Counted from the stretch's first letter, positions 24,856-34,451 are shown. The stretch is DNA of 49,641 bases from Roseateles sp. (GCA_015657635.1 JACDQM010000008.1:1-49641); one strand, 5' to 3'. Notes: generated from the letters alone by a model not told the origin. Numbers and translations: made by a program.

Positions 24856-24873
24856 GCCCGTCGAGCGGGCTTG
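24853..24873 (-). terminator. Rho-independent terminator of the cphA operon
   Basis: Read on the minus strand, an eight-base-pair stem CAAGCCCG / CGGGCTTG with a five-base loop is followed by TTTTC. It lies downstream of cphA and immediately before arsR, and its T-tract overlaps the predicted arsR -35 box. Confidence 0.6.
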
Positions 24874-24902
24874 GGAATTCGGTCGACCGGTTCGTCGTCG
24901 CT

Positions 24903-24959
24903 GGCCGGCCCCAGTCTAGCCGGCCGGGGTGCAGGGACCGGAACGTACTTCCTGTACGT
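24903..24959. other. Two further hairpins downstream of cphA
   Basis: GGCCGGC (24903-24909) pairs with GCCGGCC (24919-24925), and ACGTAC (24943-24948) with GTACGT (24954-24959, five-base loop). They lie between the cphA stop (25016) and the terminator at 24873, and could stabilise the cphA mRNA 3' end. No gene is seen here. Confidence 0.4.
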
Positions 24960-25015
24960 GAGGATCCCGAGCATCCGGCCAACGACGCATGAGGGCGGCG
25001 CAGCAGAAGAAAAAC

Positions 25016-27594
25016 TCAGCCCGCGGCGATGCGGCTGGCCAGATGCGCCAAGGCCTCTTCCACCTGATCGACCAGCACCAGGCACAGATCGCCGGGTTGC
25101 AGGCGCTCAAGCGCGGTGTCGATGGCGATGAACTCGCCACGGATCTCGTCAACCCGGCTGGTGCGGCTGGCGCCTTCCAGGCCCTGGCGCAGCAGGGCCA
25201 GCACTTCGCCATCCTCGCGGCCGCGCTGGCAGGCGTCCTGGAACAGCAGCACATCGTCAAAGGCCTGTCCCAGGATCTGGGTCTGGATGCGGATGTCCTC
25301 GTCGCGGCGGTCGCCGGCGCCCGAGATCACCACCGAGCGCTTCTTGGCCGGCATGGCCTCGACGGCGGCCACCAGCGCGCGCATCGCGTCGCCGTTATGG
25401 CCATAGTCGGCGATCACGGTGGCACCGCGGAAGTCCATCACATTGAAGCGGCCCGGCGCGTTGTCGGCATCGTTGGCGAAGCTGGCGACGCCACGGCGCA
25501 CCGTGTCCCAGTCCAGCCCAACGCCCCAGGCGGCAGCCACCGAGGCCATCGCGTTCTCGACCTGGAAGCCGATCGTGCCGTTGCGGGTGATCGGGATGTC
25601 GCGCAGCGGGATGCTTTCGCGCCAAGACCCTTGCGCGGCCACCAGTTGATCGCCGTCCACATAGACGCAGCGCTTGCCCTGGGCGCGGTGCGTGGCCATC
25701 AGCGGGTGATGGCGGTCGGCCGCGAAGAAGATGATCTGGCCGGGGCAGACGCTGGCCATGTTCGCCACCACCGGGTCGGCTGCATTCAGCACCGCATAGC
25801 CAGTGGGGGCGACGTTCTGCACGATCACGCGCTTGACCAGGGCCAGTTCCTCGACGGTGTTGAGGAAGTTCATGCCCAGATGGTCGCCATCGCCGAGGTT
25901 GGTGACGACAGCCACCTGGCAGCGATCGAAGCCCAGGCCTTCGCGCAGGATGCCGCCGCGTGCGGTCTCGAACACCGCGGCCTCGACATCGGGGTGCATC
26001 AGCACATTGCGCGCGCTTTTCGGGCCCGAGCAGTCGCCGCTGTCGATCTGGCGGCCATCCACATAGACGCCGTCGGTATTGGTCATGCCCACGCGCAGAC
26101 CGCAGGTGGCGAACAGGTGCGCAATCAGGCGCGTGGTGGTGGTCTTGCCATTGGTGCCGGTGACGGCCACCACCGGGATGCGGCCGTCCTCGCTCTTGTG
26201 GCCATGGCCGTAGAGGTGGGCGATGATGGCTTCGCCGACATTGCGGCCCTTGCCATAGCTGGGGCTCAGGTGCATGCGCAGGCCCGGCGCCGCGTTGACC
26301 TCGACGATGCCGCCACTCTGCTCTTCCAGCGGTTGCAGCACGCCCTCGGCCACCACGTCCACACCGCAGACATGCAGGCCGACGACCTGGGCCGCGGCGA
26401 TGGCGCGGGCGGCCACCTCGGGATGCACATCGTCGGTCACATCGGTGGCGGTGCCGCCGGTGGAGAGGTTGGCGTTGTTGCGCAGGATCACACGGCGGCC
26501 CTTGTCGGGCACCGAGTCGGGGGTCAGGCCTTGCAGCTCCAGACGCGCGACGGCGATGTCATCGAAGCGGATCTTGGTCAGCGATGTGGCATGGCCGTCG
26601 CCGCGTTTGGGGTCGGCGTTGACCTTGTCGACCAGCTGCTTGACGGTCAGCATGCCGTCGCCGATCACATGCGGCGGATCGCGGCGCGCGGCGGCCACCA
26701 GCTTGTCGCCGACCACCAGCAGGCGGTAGTCGCTGCCGGGCAGGAATTTCTCGACCATCACCTGGCCGATTTCGTCAGCGGCCTTGTAGGCGATCTCCAT
26801 GTGCTCGCGGCTGGCGACGTTGACCGTCACGCCCTTGCCCTGGTTGCCGTCCTGCGGCTTGACCACCACCGGCAGGCCCACTTCGAGCGCAGCGGCCCAG
26901 GCGTCATCGACCGAGTCCACCGGGCGCCGATCGGCACCGGCACGCCGGCGGCCTGCAGCAGGCGTTTGGAGAGATCCTTGTCCTGCGCGATCGATTCAGA
27001 GACGGCGCTGGTCGCGTCGACCTCGGCGGCCCAGATGCGGCGCTGCTTGGCGCCCCAGCCGAACTGCACCAGGCTGCCCTGCGTCAGGCGGCGGTAGGGC
27101 ACGCCGCGCTTGGCGGCGGCCTCGACGATGGAGCCGGTCGACGGGCCGAGGCGCACGTCCTCATCCGTTTCGCGCAGGCGCTTGAGCGAGGCGTCCGCGT
27201 CGAAGCTGCCGTTCGTCGCGGCGGCCGTCACCAGCGCCACGGCGTCCTCGAAGGCCATGCGGCCGACGTCTTCTTCGCTGTACTCCACCACCACCTGGTA
27301 GCTGCCAGGCTCGGAGGTGATGTGGGTGTGGCTGAAGGTCACCGGGCAGCCGGCCTGGGCTTGCAGCGCCAGCGCGGCTTGCTCCAGCACATGGGCCAGC
27401 GAGATGTCGATCTTCTGGGCGCTGGCCGGGCGCAGCGCGCCGATGGCCGGAAACAGCGCGCGCAGCCGGGCTTCGAAACCGGGCAGGTCGGCAATCGCGC
27501 GTTCCTGCGCGTCGCAGTGGACCACCGCTTCGATGGCTGTGTGGCGGCTCCACATGTTCGGGCCGCGCAGCGCGCGGATGCGGGAGACTTCCAT
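25016..27594 (-). pseudogene. cphA: Cyanophycin synthetase CphA, one frameshift
   Basis: CphA polymerises Asp and Arg into cyanophycin using ATP. The full gene would encode about 859 aa, the usual length. It has the N-terminal domain (MEVSRIRALRGPNMW), an ATP-grasp domain (VVVKPQDGNQGKGVTV onward) for Asp addition, and a C-terminal Mur-ligase-like domain with intact P-loop VTGTNGKTTTTRL for Arg addition. The frame changes near 26921-26931: the upstream frame ends VPVPIGAR, and the downstream frame resumes at PVDSVDDAW. Restoring one C in GGCGCCC gives the expected IGRPVD. The gene is therefore either truncated or carries a consensus error. ATG 27594 lies 33 bases after the cphA' stop, so the two are cotranscribed. 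Confidence 0.88.
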
Positions 27595-27626
27595 GGTGCG
27601 TCGTCTTTCGAAGAATCGGGTCGGGT

Positions 27627-29803
27627 TCAGTTCGACAGCTCGGGCACGAAGGTGTCCAGGCCTGCAGAGATGAGTTCGGGCGGGATGTTCAGGGCCCAGG
27701 CGGTTGCCACGGCGGCCAGCAAGGTGCGCAGCTCGATGCTGATGCCGGCGGCAATGAAGCGCTTGTGCAGCGCGTCCAGATTGGCGCCCGAGGTCTCGGA
27801 CACGCCATCGGCCAGCATGGCGCGCCGCCATGCAAGAAGACGGCACGGCCGCCCGCTTCGCGATGCGCCTTCAGTGCCTCGTTGGCGGCATCGGCGGCGT
27901 AGAACACCACATCGCCATCACACAGCGGCGCCATCTCGACCAGCTTCGGGTGCTCGGCATTCAGCACTGCCATGCCGTCAGGCAGCACCACGTCGATCTG
28001 CGTGCGCAGCACCTTGAAGAGCTGCTCCTCATTGCGCACGTCGTAGGCGTCGAGCTGGCCCAGCGCTGCCATGTCGGTGACCACGCCGACGTGGCAGCGG
28101 TCGTAAGCCAGGCCATCCTTCAGGATCGAAGCGGCATCGTTCTCGGCCACCACGGCGTCGACGCCGCGGTTCATCAGCAGGCGATGGCCGGCGGCCCAGT
28201 TGGCACTGTCGCGGCGCTCGACGCGGCGCGTGCCCAGGAACAGGCCGTCGCCGCAGGCCAGGCCCACATGGCGGCCGTTCAGGTGCAGCAGCCAGGCCAC
28301 CAGGCGGGCGATGTGCTTGCCGCCCTGCGAGGCGGCCACGCCGACGATGGGAATGCGGCCGTTCTCTTCGCTGGCGAACAGGTGGTCGATGATGGCCTGG
28401 CCCACCGGCTGGGGCATGCCCTCGGCCGGCTTCAGGTGCATCAGCAGGCCCGGGCCGGCATTGACTTCGACGACGGCGCCACCGGTCTCGCTCAAGGGCC
28501 GCGAGATGTCCTCGCAGACCAGGTCGACGCCGGCGATATCCAGCCCGATGGTGCGGGCGGCCAGTGCCACCGCATGGGCCACGTCGGGATGGACCTGGGC
28601 GGTGCAGTCGATCGCGACATTGCCGTTGCGCTGGATCAGCACGCGCTGGCCGGCAGCCGGCACGGCCGTCGGGCTCAGACCTTGGCGCTGAAGATCGAGC
28701 AGCACGACCGGGTCTTCGGAGATGTCGATGCGGTTGAGCGGGAAGTCTTCGGTGGTGCCGCGACGCGGGTCGGTGTTGATCTGCAGATCGATCAGCTGCA
28801 CGACGGTGTGCTGGCCATCGCCGATGACCCAGGCCTCGTCGCCACGCGCGGCGGCCACGACCTGGCCGCCCACCACCAGCAGGCGGTGCTCGTTGCCGGG
28901 GATGTAGCGCTCGACCAGCACTTCGGAGCCTTCCTTGTCGGCCACGGCAAAGGCGGCGGCCACGTCTTCCTGCTTGCGCAGGTCCAGCGTCACGCCGCGG
29001 CCATGGTTGCCGTCGGAGGGCTTGACGACCACCGGCAGGCCCAGATCCAGCGCGGCTTCCCAGGCGGCCTCGGCGGTCTTTACGGCCACGCCTTCCGGCA
29101 CCGGCACGCCGACGGCCTTCAGCAGCGATTTGGTCAGGTCCTTGTCGCGGGCGATGCCTTCGGCAATCGCGCTGGTCATGTCGGTCTCGGCGGTCCAGAT
29201 GCGGCGCTGGCGCGCGCCGTGGCCCAGCTGCACCAGATTGCCGTCGTTCAGACGGATGTGCGGGATGCGCCGCTCGGTGGCCGCGGCCACGATGGCGGCG
29301 GTGGAAGGGCCGAGGTAGCAGTCGTCCAGCTTGTCGCGCACGCGCGCCACGGCGGCGTCCACATCGAAAGGCTCGCCGTTGATGGTGGCCATCAGCAGCG
29401 CATGGCCCTCTGCCAGCGCGCATCGCGCCACCTGCTCGTCACGGGCGCGGAACACCATGCGGTAGACGCCGTGCGTGGAGGTGGAGCGGGTCTGGCCGAA
29501 GCCGGTGGGCATGCCGGAGAGGTTCAGCAGCTCGATCACCACATGCTCCAGCACATGGCCCATCCAGGTGCCGTCGGTCAGGCGCTCCAGGAAACCGCCG
29601 CGCTCGCCGACGCCGCAGTGGTGCTCGACCAGCGCCGGCAGCCGCTGCGTCAGGCGCTCATTGAAGCCAGGCAGCAGGTGCGAGGGGTGGTCTTCCAGGG
29701 CCCCGAGGTCGAGCCAGGTTTCCAGCGCCGGGCGGTAGGTCCACATATTGGGACCACGCAGGTAGTTGACCTGCAAAAGCTTGATGTCGTCGTGTCTGCT
29801 CAT
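27627..29803 (-). pseudogene. cphA': CphA'-type second cyanophycin synthetase, one frameshift
   Basis: With the frame repaired this gene encodes about 725 aa, the size of the second synthetase (CphA') of betaproteobacteria. It starts MSRHDDIKLLQVNYLRGPNMW, has a good ATP-grasp domain (VVVKPSDGNHGRGVTLD, VLVERYIPGNEHRLLV), and ends with a Mur-ligase-like domain. The P-loop there reads VAASQGGKHIARL, missing the Gly-Thr pattern and the Thr after Lys, so the second ATP site is probably inactive. Near 27819-27826 the frame breaks: HGGA continues as PCWPMA instead of AMLADGVSETSGANLD, which is found one frame over. One base seems lost in a GGCCGCGCC run. It leads cphA. Confidence 0.87.
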
Positions 29804-30007
29804 GGAAAAAGCGCCTGGATTGGGCCTGGACGGCTTGCCGGAAATGGGCAAGGTTGCAATTGTGCTCGCTTCGGGGCCGGCTGGCGCCGGTCGCGGGTGT
29901 TAGTGCCCGCTTCTCGCTATTGCTGCCTTGATCGGTGAAAATCCTCGGTTAGCAAGGCGCCGATTTGCGCCAAGAGCCCGCCCGGGCGGCGTAGGCGAAG
30001 AAAAAGA
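29804..30007. promoter_or_regulatory. Divergent regulatory region of the cyanophycin island
   Basis: These 204 bases separate cphA' from the ABC transporter gene and must hold both promoters. CGGGTGTTAGTGCCCG forms a small hairpin, and a GC-rich inverted repeat (GCCCGCCCGGGCGG) lies just before the transporter start. Possible -35 matches exist (TTGATC), but no convincing promoter pair was found. Confidence 0.3.
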
Positions 30008-32317
30008 ATGCAGCATCACCATCCTGTTGTCGGGCCGGACCAGCATCCGGAATTGGCCGCCGTCCAGTCACGTCTCATGCCTGACGAGAACGTGCTGGCC
30101 AGCCTTGACGTTGACCTGGACTCGCGTTTGAGTTTCGCGCGGGGGCTGCTGGTGTTGAGCAATCGCCGCCTGCTGGCCTGGGATCCGGCCAGCCGCCAGT
30201 GGGCCGAGTGGCAGATCGCCCGCGATATGCAGCTGCGCATATCCGACCATGCCGGTCTGGGCAGCCTGGAACTTGTTGGTGCCCAACAACGTTTTGCGCT
30301 GTGGCGCTTCACGCTGCAGGTGAACCTGCAGGCCCAGCGCTTTGCTGAACAGTTCGAGCGCCTGCAGGCGCAGGGGCAGGGCAGCACGGAGGGCCAGGAG
30401 GACGAGGCCGAGTATTGCCCGAGCTGCCACGCGCCGCTGCCGCCCGAGAGCGAGGAATGCCCGAGCTGCGCCCGCGAGCTGCACACGCCGCCGTCCACCT
30501 GGGTGCTGCTGCGCCTGGGGCGCTTTGCCAAGCCCTACCAGTGGGAGTTGCTGCTGGGCTTCGCGCTGATGCTGGGATCAACCGCCGCCACGCTGGTGGC
30601 GCCGTATCTGTCGATGCCGCTGATGGACGAGGTGCTGATCCCGTTCCAGCAAGGTCAGCAGATCGATTCCAGCCTGGTGGCGCTCTATCTGGGCGGGCTG
30701 CTCGCCGCCGCTCTGGTGTCCTGGCTGCTGGGCTGGGCCAAGACCTACATCCTGGCACTGGCCTCGGAACGCATCGCGGCCGATCTGCGCACCGCCACCT
30801 TCGAGCATCTGCTGAGCCTGTCGCTGGAGTACTTCGGCAACAAGCGCACCGGCGACCTGATGGCGCGCATCGGCAGTGAGACCGACCGCATCAGCGTGTT
30901 CCTGTCCCTGCATGCGCTGGACTTCATCACCGATGTGCTGATGCTGCTGATGACCGCGGTCATCCTGTTCTCGATCAACCCCTGGCTGGCGCTCGCCACT
31001 TTGCTGCCGCTGCCCTTCATCGGCTGGATGATCCACATGGTGCGCGACCGTCTGCGCACCGGCTTCGAGAAGATCGACCGCGTCTGGGGCGAGGTGACCT
31101 CGGTGCTGGCCGACACCATCCCGGGCATCCGCGTGGTCAAGGCCTTCGCGCAGGAGAAGCGCGAGGCGCAGCGCTTCCGTGACGCCAACCGGCATAACCT
31201 CGAGGTCAACGACCGGCTCAACAAGACCTGGAGCCTGTTCACGCCCAGCGTCTCGCTGCTGACCGAGATCGGCCTGCTGGTGGTCTGGGCCTTCGGCATC
31301 TATCTGGTGGCGGGCGGCGACATCACTGTCGGCGTGCTGACCGCTTTCATCGCCTACATCGGCCGCTTCTACGGCCGGCTGGATTCGATGAGCCGCATCG
31401 TCTCGGTGACGCAGAAGGCGGCGGCTGGTGCCAAGCGCATCTTCGACATCCTCGACCACCAGTCGAATGTGCCGGAGCCGACCCAGCCGGTGCAGCTGTC
31501 CAAGGTTGAGGGTGGGCTGCAGATCCAGGACATCGGCTTCCGCTATGGCAACCGTGCGGTGATCCGCGGCGTGTCGCTGGACATCAAGCCGGGCGAGATG
31601 ATCGGCCTGGTCGGGCATAGCGGCTCGGGCAAGAGCACGCTGGTCAATCTGATCTGCCGCTTCTACGACGTCACCGAAGGGGCCATCCGCATGGACGGCG
31701 TCGACCTGCGCCGCATCGCGGTGGCCGACTACCGCAGCCATATCGGCCTGGTGCTGCAGGAACCCTTCCTGTTCTTCGGCACCATTGCCGAGAACATCGC
31801 CTACGGCAAGCCGGACGCCAGCCGCGAGGAGATCGTGGCTGCCGCGCGCGCCGCGCATGCGCATGAGTTCATCCTGCGCCTGCCGCAAGGCTATGACTCG
31901 CTGGTCGGCGAGCGCGGCCAGGGCCTGTCGGGCGGCGAACGCCAGCGCATCTCGATCGCGCGCGCCTTGCTGATCAATCCGCGCCTGCTGATCCTGGACG
32001 AGGCCACCTCGGCGGTGGACACCGAGACCGAGAAGGAAATCCAGAAGGCGCTCGACAACCTGGTGAAGGGACGCACCACCATCGCCATCGCACACCGCCT
32101 GTCCACGCTGCGCAAGGCCGACCGCCTGGTGGTGATGGACCGCGGCCAGATCGTCGAAGTCGGCCCGCACGATGAGCTGATGGCCAAGCAGGGTGCCTAC
32201 TGGCGCCTGTACGAAGCGCAGGCCCGGCGTGCCGAAGCGGAGGCGCAGGAGGAGTCGGAGCCCGAGATGCCCGAGTTGCCGCCCAACCCCAATGCCCATA
32301 CCGAGGAGCAGCGATGA
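30008..32317 (+). CDS. Cyanophycin-locus ABC exporter with N-terminal zinc-ribbon extension
   Basis: This 769-aa half-size ABC exporter (fused membrane and ATPase domains) has an unusual start. Residues 1-125 form a soluble domain with a PH-like look (RGLLVLSNRRLLAWD). A zinc ribbon follows (C137, C140, C151, C154), then six membrane helices (about 175-460). The ATPase has Walker A GHSGSGKST ending at T544, signature LSGGERQR from 640 and LLILDEATS. The substrate is unknown. It is divergent from cphA'-cphA and overlaps the DUF1854 gene by ATGA; this pair recurs beside cyanophycin genes. The A-rich leader before ATG 30008 is a weak ribosome-binding site. Confidence 0.88.
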   Translation: MQHHHPVVGPDQHPELAAVQSRLMPDENVLASLDVDLDSRLSFARGLLVLSNRRLLAWDPASRQWAEWQIARDMQLRISDHAGLGSLELVGAQQRFALWRFTLQVNLQAQRFAEQFERLQAQGQGSTEGQEDEAEYCPSCHAPLPPESEECPSCARELHTPPSTWVLLRLGRFAKPYQWELLLGFALMLGSTAATLVAPYLSMPLMDEVLIPFQQGQQIDSSLVALYLGGLLAAALVSWLLGWAKTYILALASERIAADLRTATFEHLLSLSLEYFGNKRTGDLMARIGSETDRISVFLSLHALDFITDVLMLLMTAVILFSINPWLALATLLPLPFIGWMIHMVRDRLRTGFEKIDRVWGEVTSVLADTIPGIRVVKAFAQEKREAQRFRDANRHNLEVNDRLNKTWSLFTPSVSLLTEIGLLVVWAFGIYLVAGGDITVGVLTAFIAYIGRFYGRLDSMSRIVSVTQKAAAGAKRIFDILDHQSNVPEPTQPVQLSKVEGGLQIQDIGFRYGNRAVIRGVSLDIKPGEMIGLVGHSGSGKSTLVNLICRFYDVTEGAIRMDGVDLRRIAVADYRSHIGLVLQEPFLFFGTIAENIAYGKPDASREEIVAAARAAHAHEFILRLPQGYDSLVGERGQGLSGGERQRISIARALLINPRLLILDEATSAVDTETEKEIQKALDNLVKGRTTIAIAHRLSTLRKADRLVVMDRGQIVEVGPHDELMAKQGAYWRLYEAQARRAEAEAQEESEPEMPELPPNPNAHTEEQR

Positions 32318-32784
32318 GCGCGCCTGGCTTGCAACTTTCCCGCAACGCCTTCGGGCGTCTGGTGCTGGTGGACTCGCAGGGTGTCGAGCATGTCGGCGTG
32401 AGCCCGGTGCGCGCGCATCCGATCTCGGCGCCCGACGAAGGCATTTCGCTGGTCGGCACCGACGGCCATGAACTGGCCTGGATCGAGCGCCTGTCGGCCC
32501 TGCCCGCGGCCGAGCGCGAATTGCTGGAGGCCGAGTTCGCCAGCCGCGAATTCATGCCGACCGTGAAAGCCATTCTGTCGGTCTCGACCTTTTCCACACC
32601 CAGCCAGTGGACCGTGGCCACCGACCGTGGCGAGACCCAGTTCATCCTGCGGACCGAGGAGGACATCCGTCGCCTCGATCAGGGCCGGCTGCTGATCTCC
32701 AGCAGCCACGGCATCCAGTTCCAGCTGCCGGACCGGTTTGCGCTGGACCGGCATTCAAAGCGGCTGCTTGAGCGCTTTCTCTAG
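32314..32784 (+). CDS. DUF1854-family protein, cyanophycin-associated
   Basis: This 156-aa soluble protein has the DUF1854 layout: an N-terminal segment with VDSQGVEHVGVSPVRAHPIS, the block GHELAWIERLSALPA, and a C-terminal TRGETQFILR-like region (DRGETQFILRTEEDIRRL) ending in DRFALDRHSKRLLERFL. Its function is not known. It is translationally coupled to the ABC transporter, so it may be a regulatory or coupling subunit. The stop codon lies inside the left arm of the inverted-repeat element that follows. Confidence 0.82.
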   Translation: MSAPGLQLSRNAFGRLVLVDSQGVEHVGVSPVRAHPISAPDEGISLVGTDGHELAWIERLSALPAAERELLEAEFASREFMPTVKAILSVSTFSTPSQWTVATDRGETQFILRTEEDIRRLDQGRLLISSSHGIQFQLPDRFALDRHSKRLLERFL

Positions 32785-32949
32785 GAGTCTGCGCGGCAGA
32801 AGGCGTTGAAAGCGAAAACTGGCCCCAGCGAGGACAGTCTTCGCCGGATTTGCAGCCCCATAGCCGAGCTATGGGGCAAGAAGCAGGTGAAAAATGGACC
32901 GCTGCGGTCAGTTTGCAGCCGACGCTTCTCCTGCCGCGCAGACGCCTAG
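32781..32949. repeat. 169-base structured element with 19-base terminal inverted repeats
   Basis: The outer arms, 32781-32799 (CTAGGAGTCTGCGCGGCAG) and 32931-32949, are inverted repeats with one mismatch in 19. Inside, AAACTG (32816-32821) pairs with CAGTTT (32909-32914), and GCCCCATAGC (32855-32864) pairs perfectly with GCTATGGGGC (32868-32877) over a three-base loop. It fills the gap between convergent genes, with no ORF. It may be a MITE-like repeat, a bidirectional terminator or a structured RNA. Confidence 0.6.
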
Positions 32950-32958
32950 GCCAGACAG

Positions 32959-33846
32959 CTAGCGCAGCCATTGCGGGAAATAGCCCAGCGCGTCTTGTAC
33001 CGCGCTGTCATGTGCGGGCACCACCACCAGCTCGGGCAGTTGCTGCATCAGTGTGCGAACCTGCGCCACGCTGTCCAGGGTCTGTTGCGCATGGCCATCC
33101 ACCAGCCGGCCGGCGGCCCAGAACTTGGGTGCACCGGCCCGGATGGCCGCCACGGTCCAGGCGACATCGCCCACGAAGAAGAATTCCCGGCCTGAGCTCA
33201 CTTTCAGGAACAGCCCCACCGAGCCTGGCGTGTGGCCAGGAATCGGCACCACCACCACGCGGCCGTCGCCGAACAGGTCCAGGCTGCGGGCATAGCCACG
33301 GTGCGGGCGGGCTTGAAAGTCCAGCGTCTCCCAGCGGATGCCGGCCCCCGCGATCTGCGAGGCCCAGGTGCCTCCCGGGCCACTGCTGGGTTGACGAATT
33401 GCCGCCAGCTCGGCCGCAGCAACAGCAACCCGCGCGTCTGGAAAATCCTGCACACCGCCCGCATGGTCCCAGTGGCTATGGCTCAGCACCACCAGCCCGG
33501 GCAGCGCCATGCCAGCTTCCTGCAGCTGCTGGCGAGCTGGGCGCACAGGGCTCTCGTACTTGAAGAACGGCCGCCACCAGGGCGGCATGTCTTGCTGGTA
33601 CTGGGCCGCGATCTGGCTGCCCATGCCCGTGTCGAACAACAGCGTGTTCTCGCCGTGTCGAATCAGGAAGGCTGAGAAGTTGGAGTCGATCTTCTTGCTG
33701 AAGCTGCCGCCTGGCACGAGCAGCGCTTCGGCCACCGCAACGCGGGCGGTCTTGACGATGGAAAAGCTGACTTCCGGGGGCGGCTCGGCCCGGGCGCTGG
33801 CGATCAGGCAGCAGGCTATCGCGAGCCGGTACAAGAAAGCGGGCAT
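32959..33846 (-). CDS. Secreted metallo-beta-lactamase-fold hydrolase
   Basis: This 295-aa protein has a short signal peptide (LYRLAIACCLIASARA) and an MBL-fold body. The metal motif HSHWDH follows LPGLVVLS; further ligands are probably in IPGHTPGS and VPAHDSA. This resembles the lactonase/hydrolase group (AttM/AiiB-like), so an acyl-homoserine lactone or other lactone or ester is possible, but the substrate is not shown. It is divergent from a MerR regulator that probably drives it through the spaced promoter at 33877-33907. Confidence 0.82.
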   Translation of the reverse strand: MPAFLYRLAIACCLIASARAEPPPEVSFSIVKTARVAVAEALLVPGGSFSKKIDSNFSAFLIRHGENTLLFDTGMGSQIAAQYQQDMPPWWRPFFKYESPVRPARQQLQEAGMALPGLVVLSHSHWDHAGGVQDFPDARVAVAAAELAAIRQPSSGPGGTWASQIAGAGIRWETLDFQARPHRGYARSLDLFGDGRVVVVPIPGHTPGSVGLFLKVSSGREFFFVGDVAWTVAAIRAGAPKFWAAGRLVDGHAQQTLDSVAQVRTLMQQLPELVVVPAHDSAVQDALGYFPQWLR

Positions 33847-33876
33847 GGCATGCTCTGAAGTTGGAGAGATTGCCCA

Positions 33877-33907
33877 GGCTAAACATGGGTCTATGCTCCA
33901 AGGTCAA
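33877..33907 (-). promoter_or_regulatory. MerR-type spaced promoter/operator
   Basis: On the minus strand TTGACC (33907-33902) is followed after 19 bases by TTAGCC (33882-33877), the long spacer typical of MerR-activated promoters. ACCTTGGAGC (33904-33895) is a good left half-site, but the right half is degenerate. It drives the MBL hydrolase and faces the merR-type gene. Confidence 0.45.
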
Positions 33908-33921
33908 GTCGCCGCTTCGAT

Positions 33922-34371
33922 ATGCCAGCCTCGATGAACATCAGTCAGCTCGCCAAGGCGAGCCAGATCTCGACCGACACCTTGCGCTTCTACGAGAAGC
34001 AAGGGCTGCTGCAGGCTGCGGGCCGGGCGGCCAATGGCTATCGACGTTATGGGCCTGAGCAGCTGGAGACGCTGCGCTTTATTCGTGGCGCGCAGGCCTT
34101 GGGTTTTTCGCTCAAGGAGATCGCTGCCATCCTGCCGCAACTGGCCCAGGGGCAATTCGGACGCGCCGAGATCGAGGCGCGGCTGCTGGCCAAGATGGCT
34201 GAAATCGACGGCCAGCTCGCGCAGTTGCAGCAGCTGAAGTCGGAACTGTCCGCGACCTTCGCCTCATTGCGTTGCGCGCCGGAAAGTACGCTGAACGCCC
34301 GCGACAGCACCGCCCCGGACAGCGGGAGCGGTGCGGGCGTGGCGGCGCTCAAACGCAGCTTCAGTCGCTGA
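33922..34371 (+). CDS. MerR-family transcriptional regulator
   Basis: This 149-aa regulator has an N-terminal winged helix (MNISQLAKASQISTDTLRFY, then EKQGLL and GYRRYGPEQLETLRFI) and a dimerisation coiled coil (about 85-120, IEARLLAKMAEIDGQLAQLQQL). A single late Cys follows in LRCAPE. It lacks the paired Cys of metal-sensing MerR/CueR, so the inducer is uncertain. ATG 33922 or 33934 may be the start; neither has a clear Shine-Dalgarno. It is divergent from the MBL hydrolase, its probable target. Confidence 0.88.
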   Translation: MPASMNISQLAKASQISTDTLRFYEKQGLLQAAGRAANGYRRYGPEQLETLRFIRGAQALGFSLKEIAAILPQLAQGQFGRAEIEARLLAKMAEIDGQLAQLQQLKSELSATFASLRCAPESTLNARDSTAPDSGSGAGVAALKRSFSR

Positions 34372-34419
34372 CCCGCATCAGGCGCCTCGGCTGCACACGC
34401 GCAGCTCTTCTCTCGCGAG

Positions 34420-34449
34420 CAGCGGGCCGCCGTGGATTCACGGCCGCTG
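34420..34449. terminator. Hairpin between convergent merR-type and exoD-type genes
   Basis: CAGCG (34420-34424) and CGCTG (34445-34449) enclose GCCGTG (34429-34434) / CACGGC (34439-34444) with a GATT loop, about 11 pairs with one bulge. There is no T-tract, so termination is only a suggestion from its position between convergent genes. Confidence 0.3.
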
Positions 34450-34451
34450 GT

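Noticed and set aside
24989..29938. Two 702-aa plus-strand ORFs across the cphA region
   Set aside because: They are antisense shadows of cphA and cphA', with His/Ala/Gly-rich low-complexity translation and no family motif.
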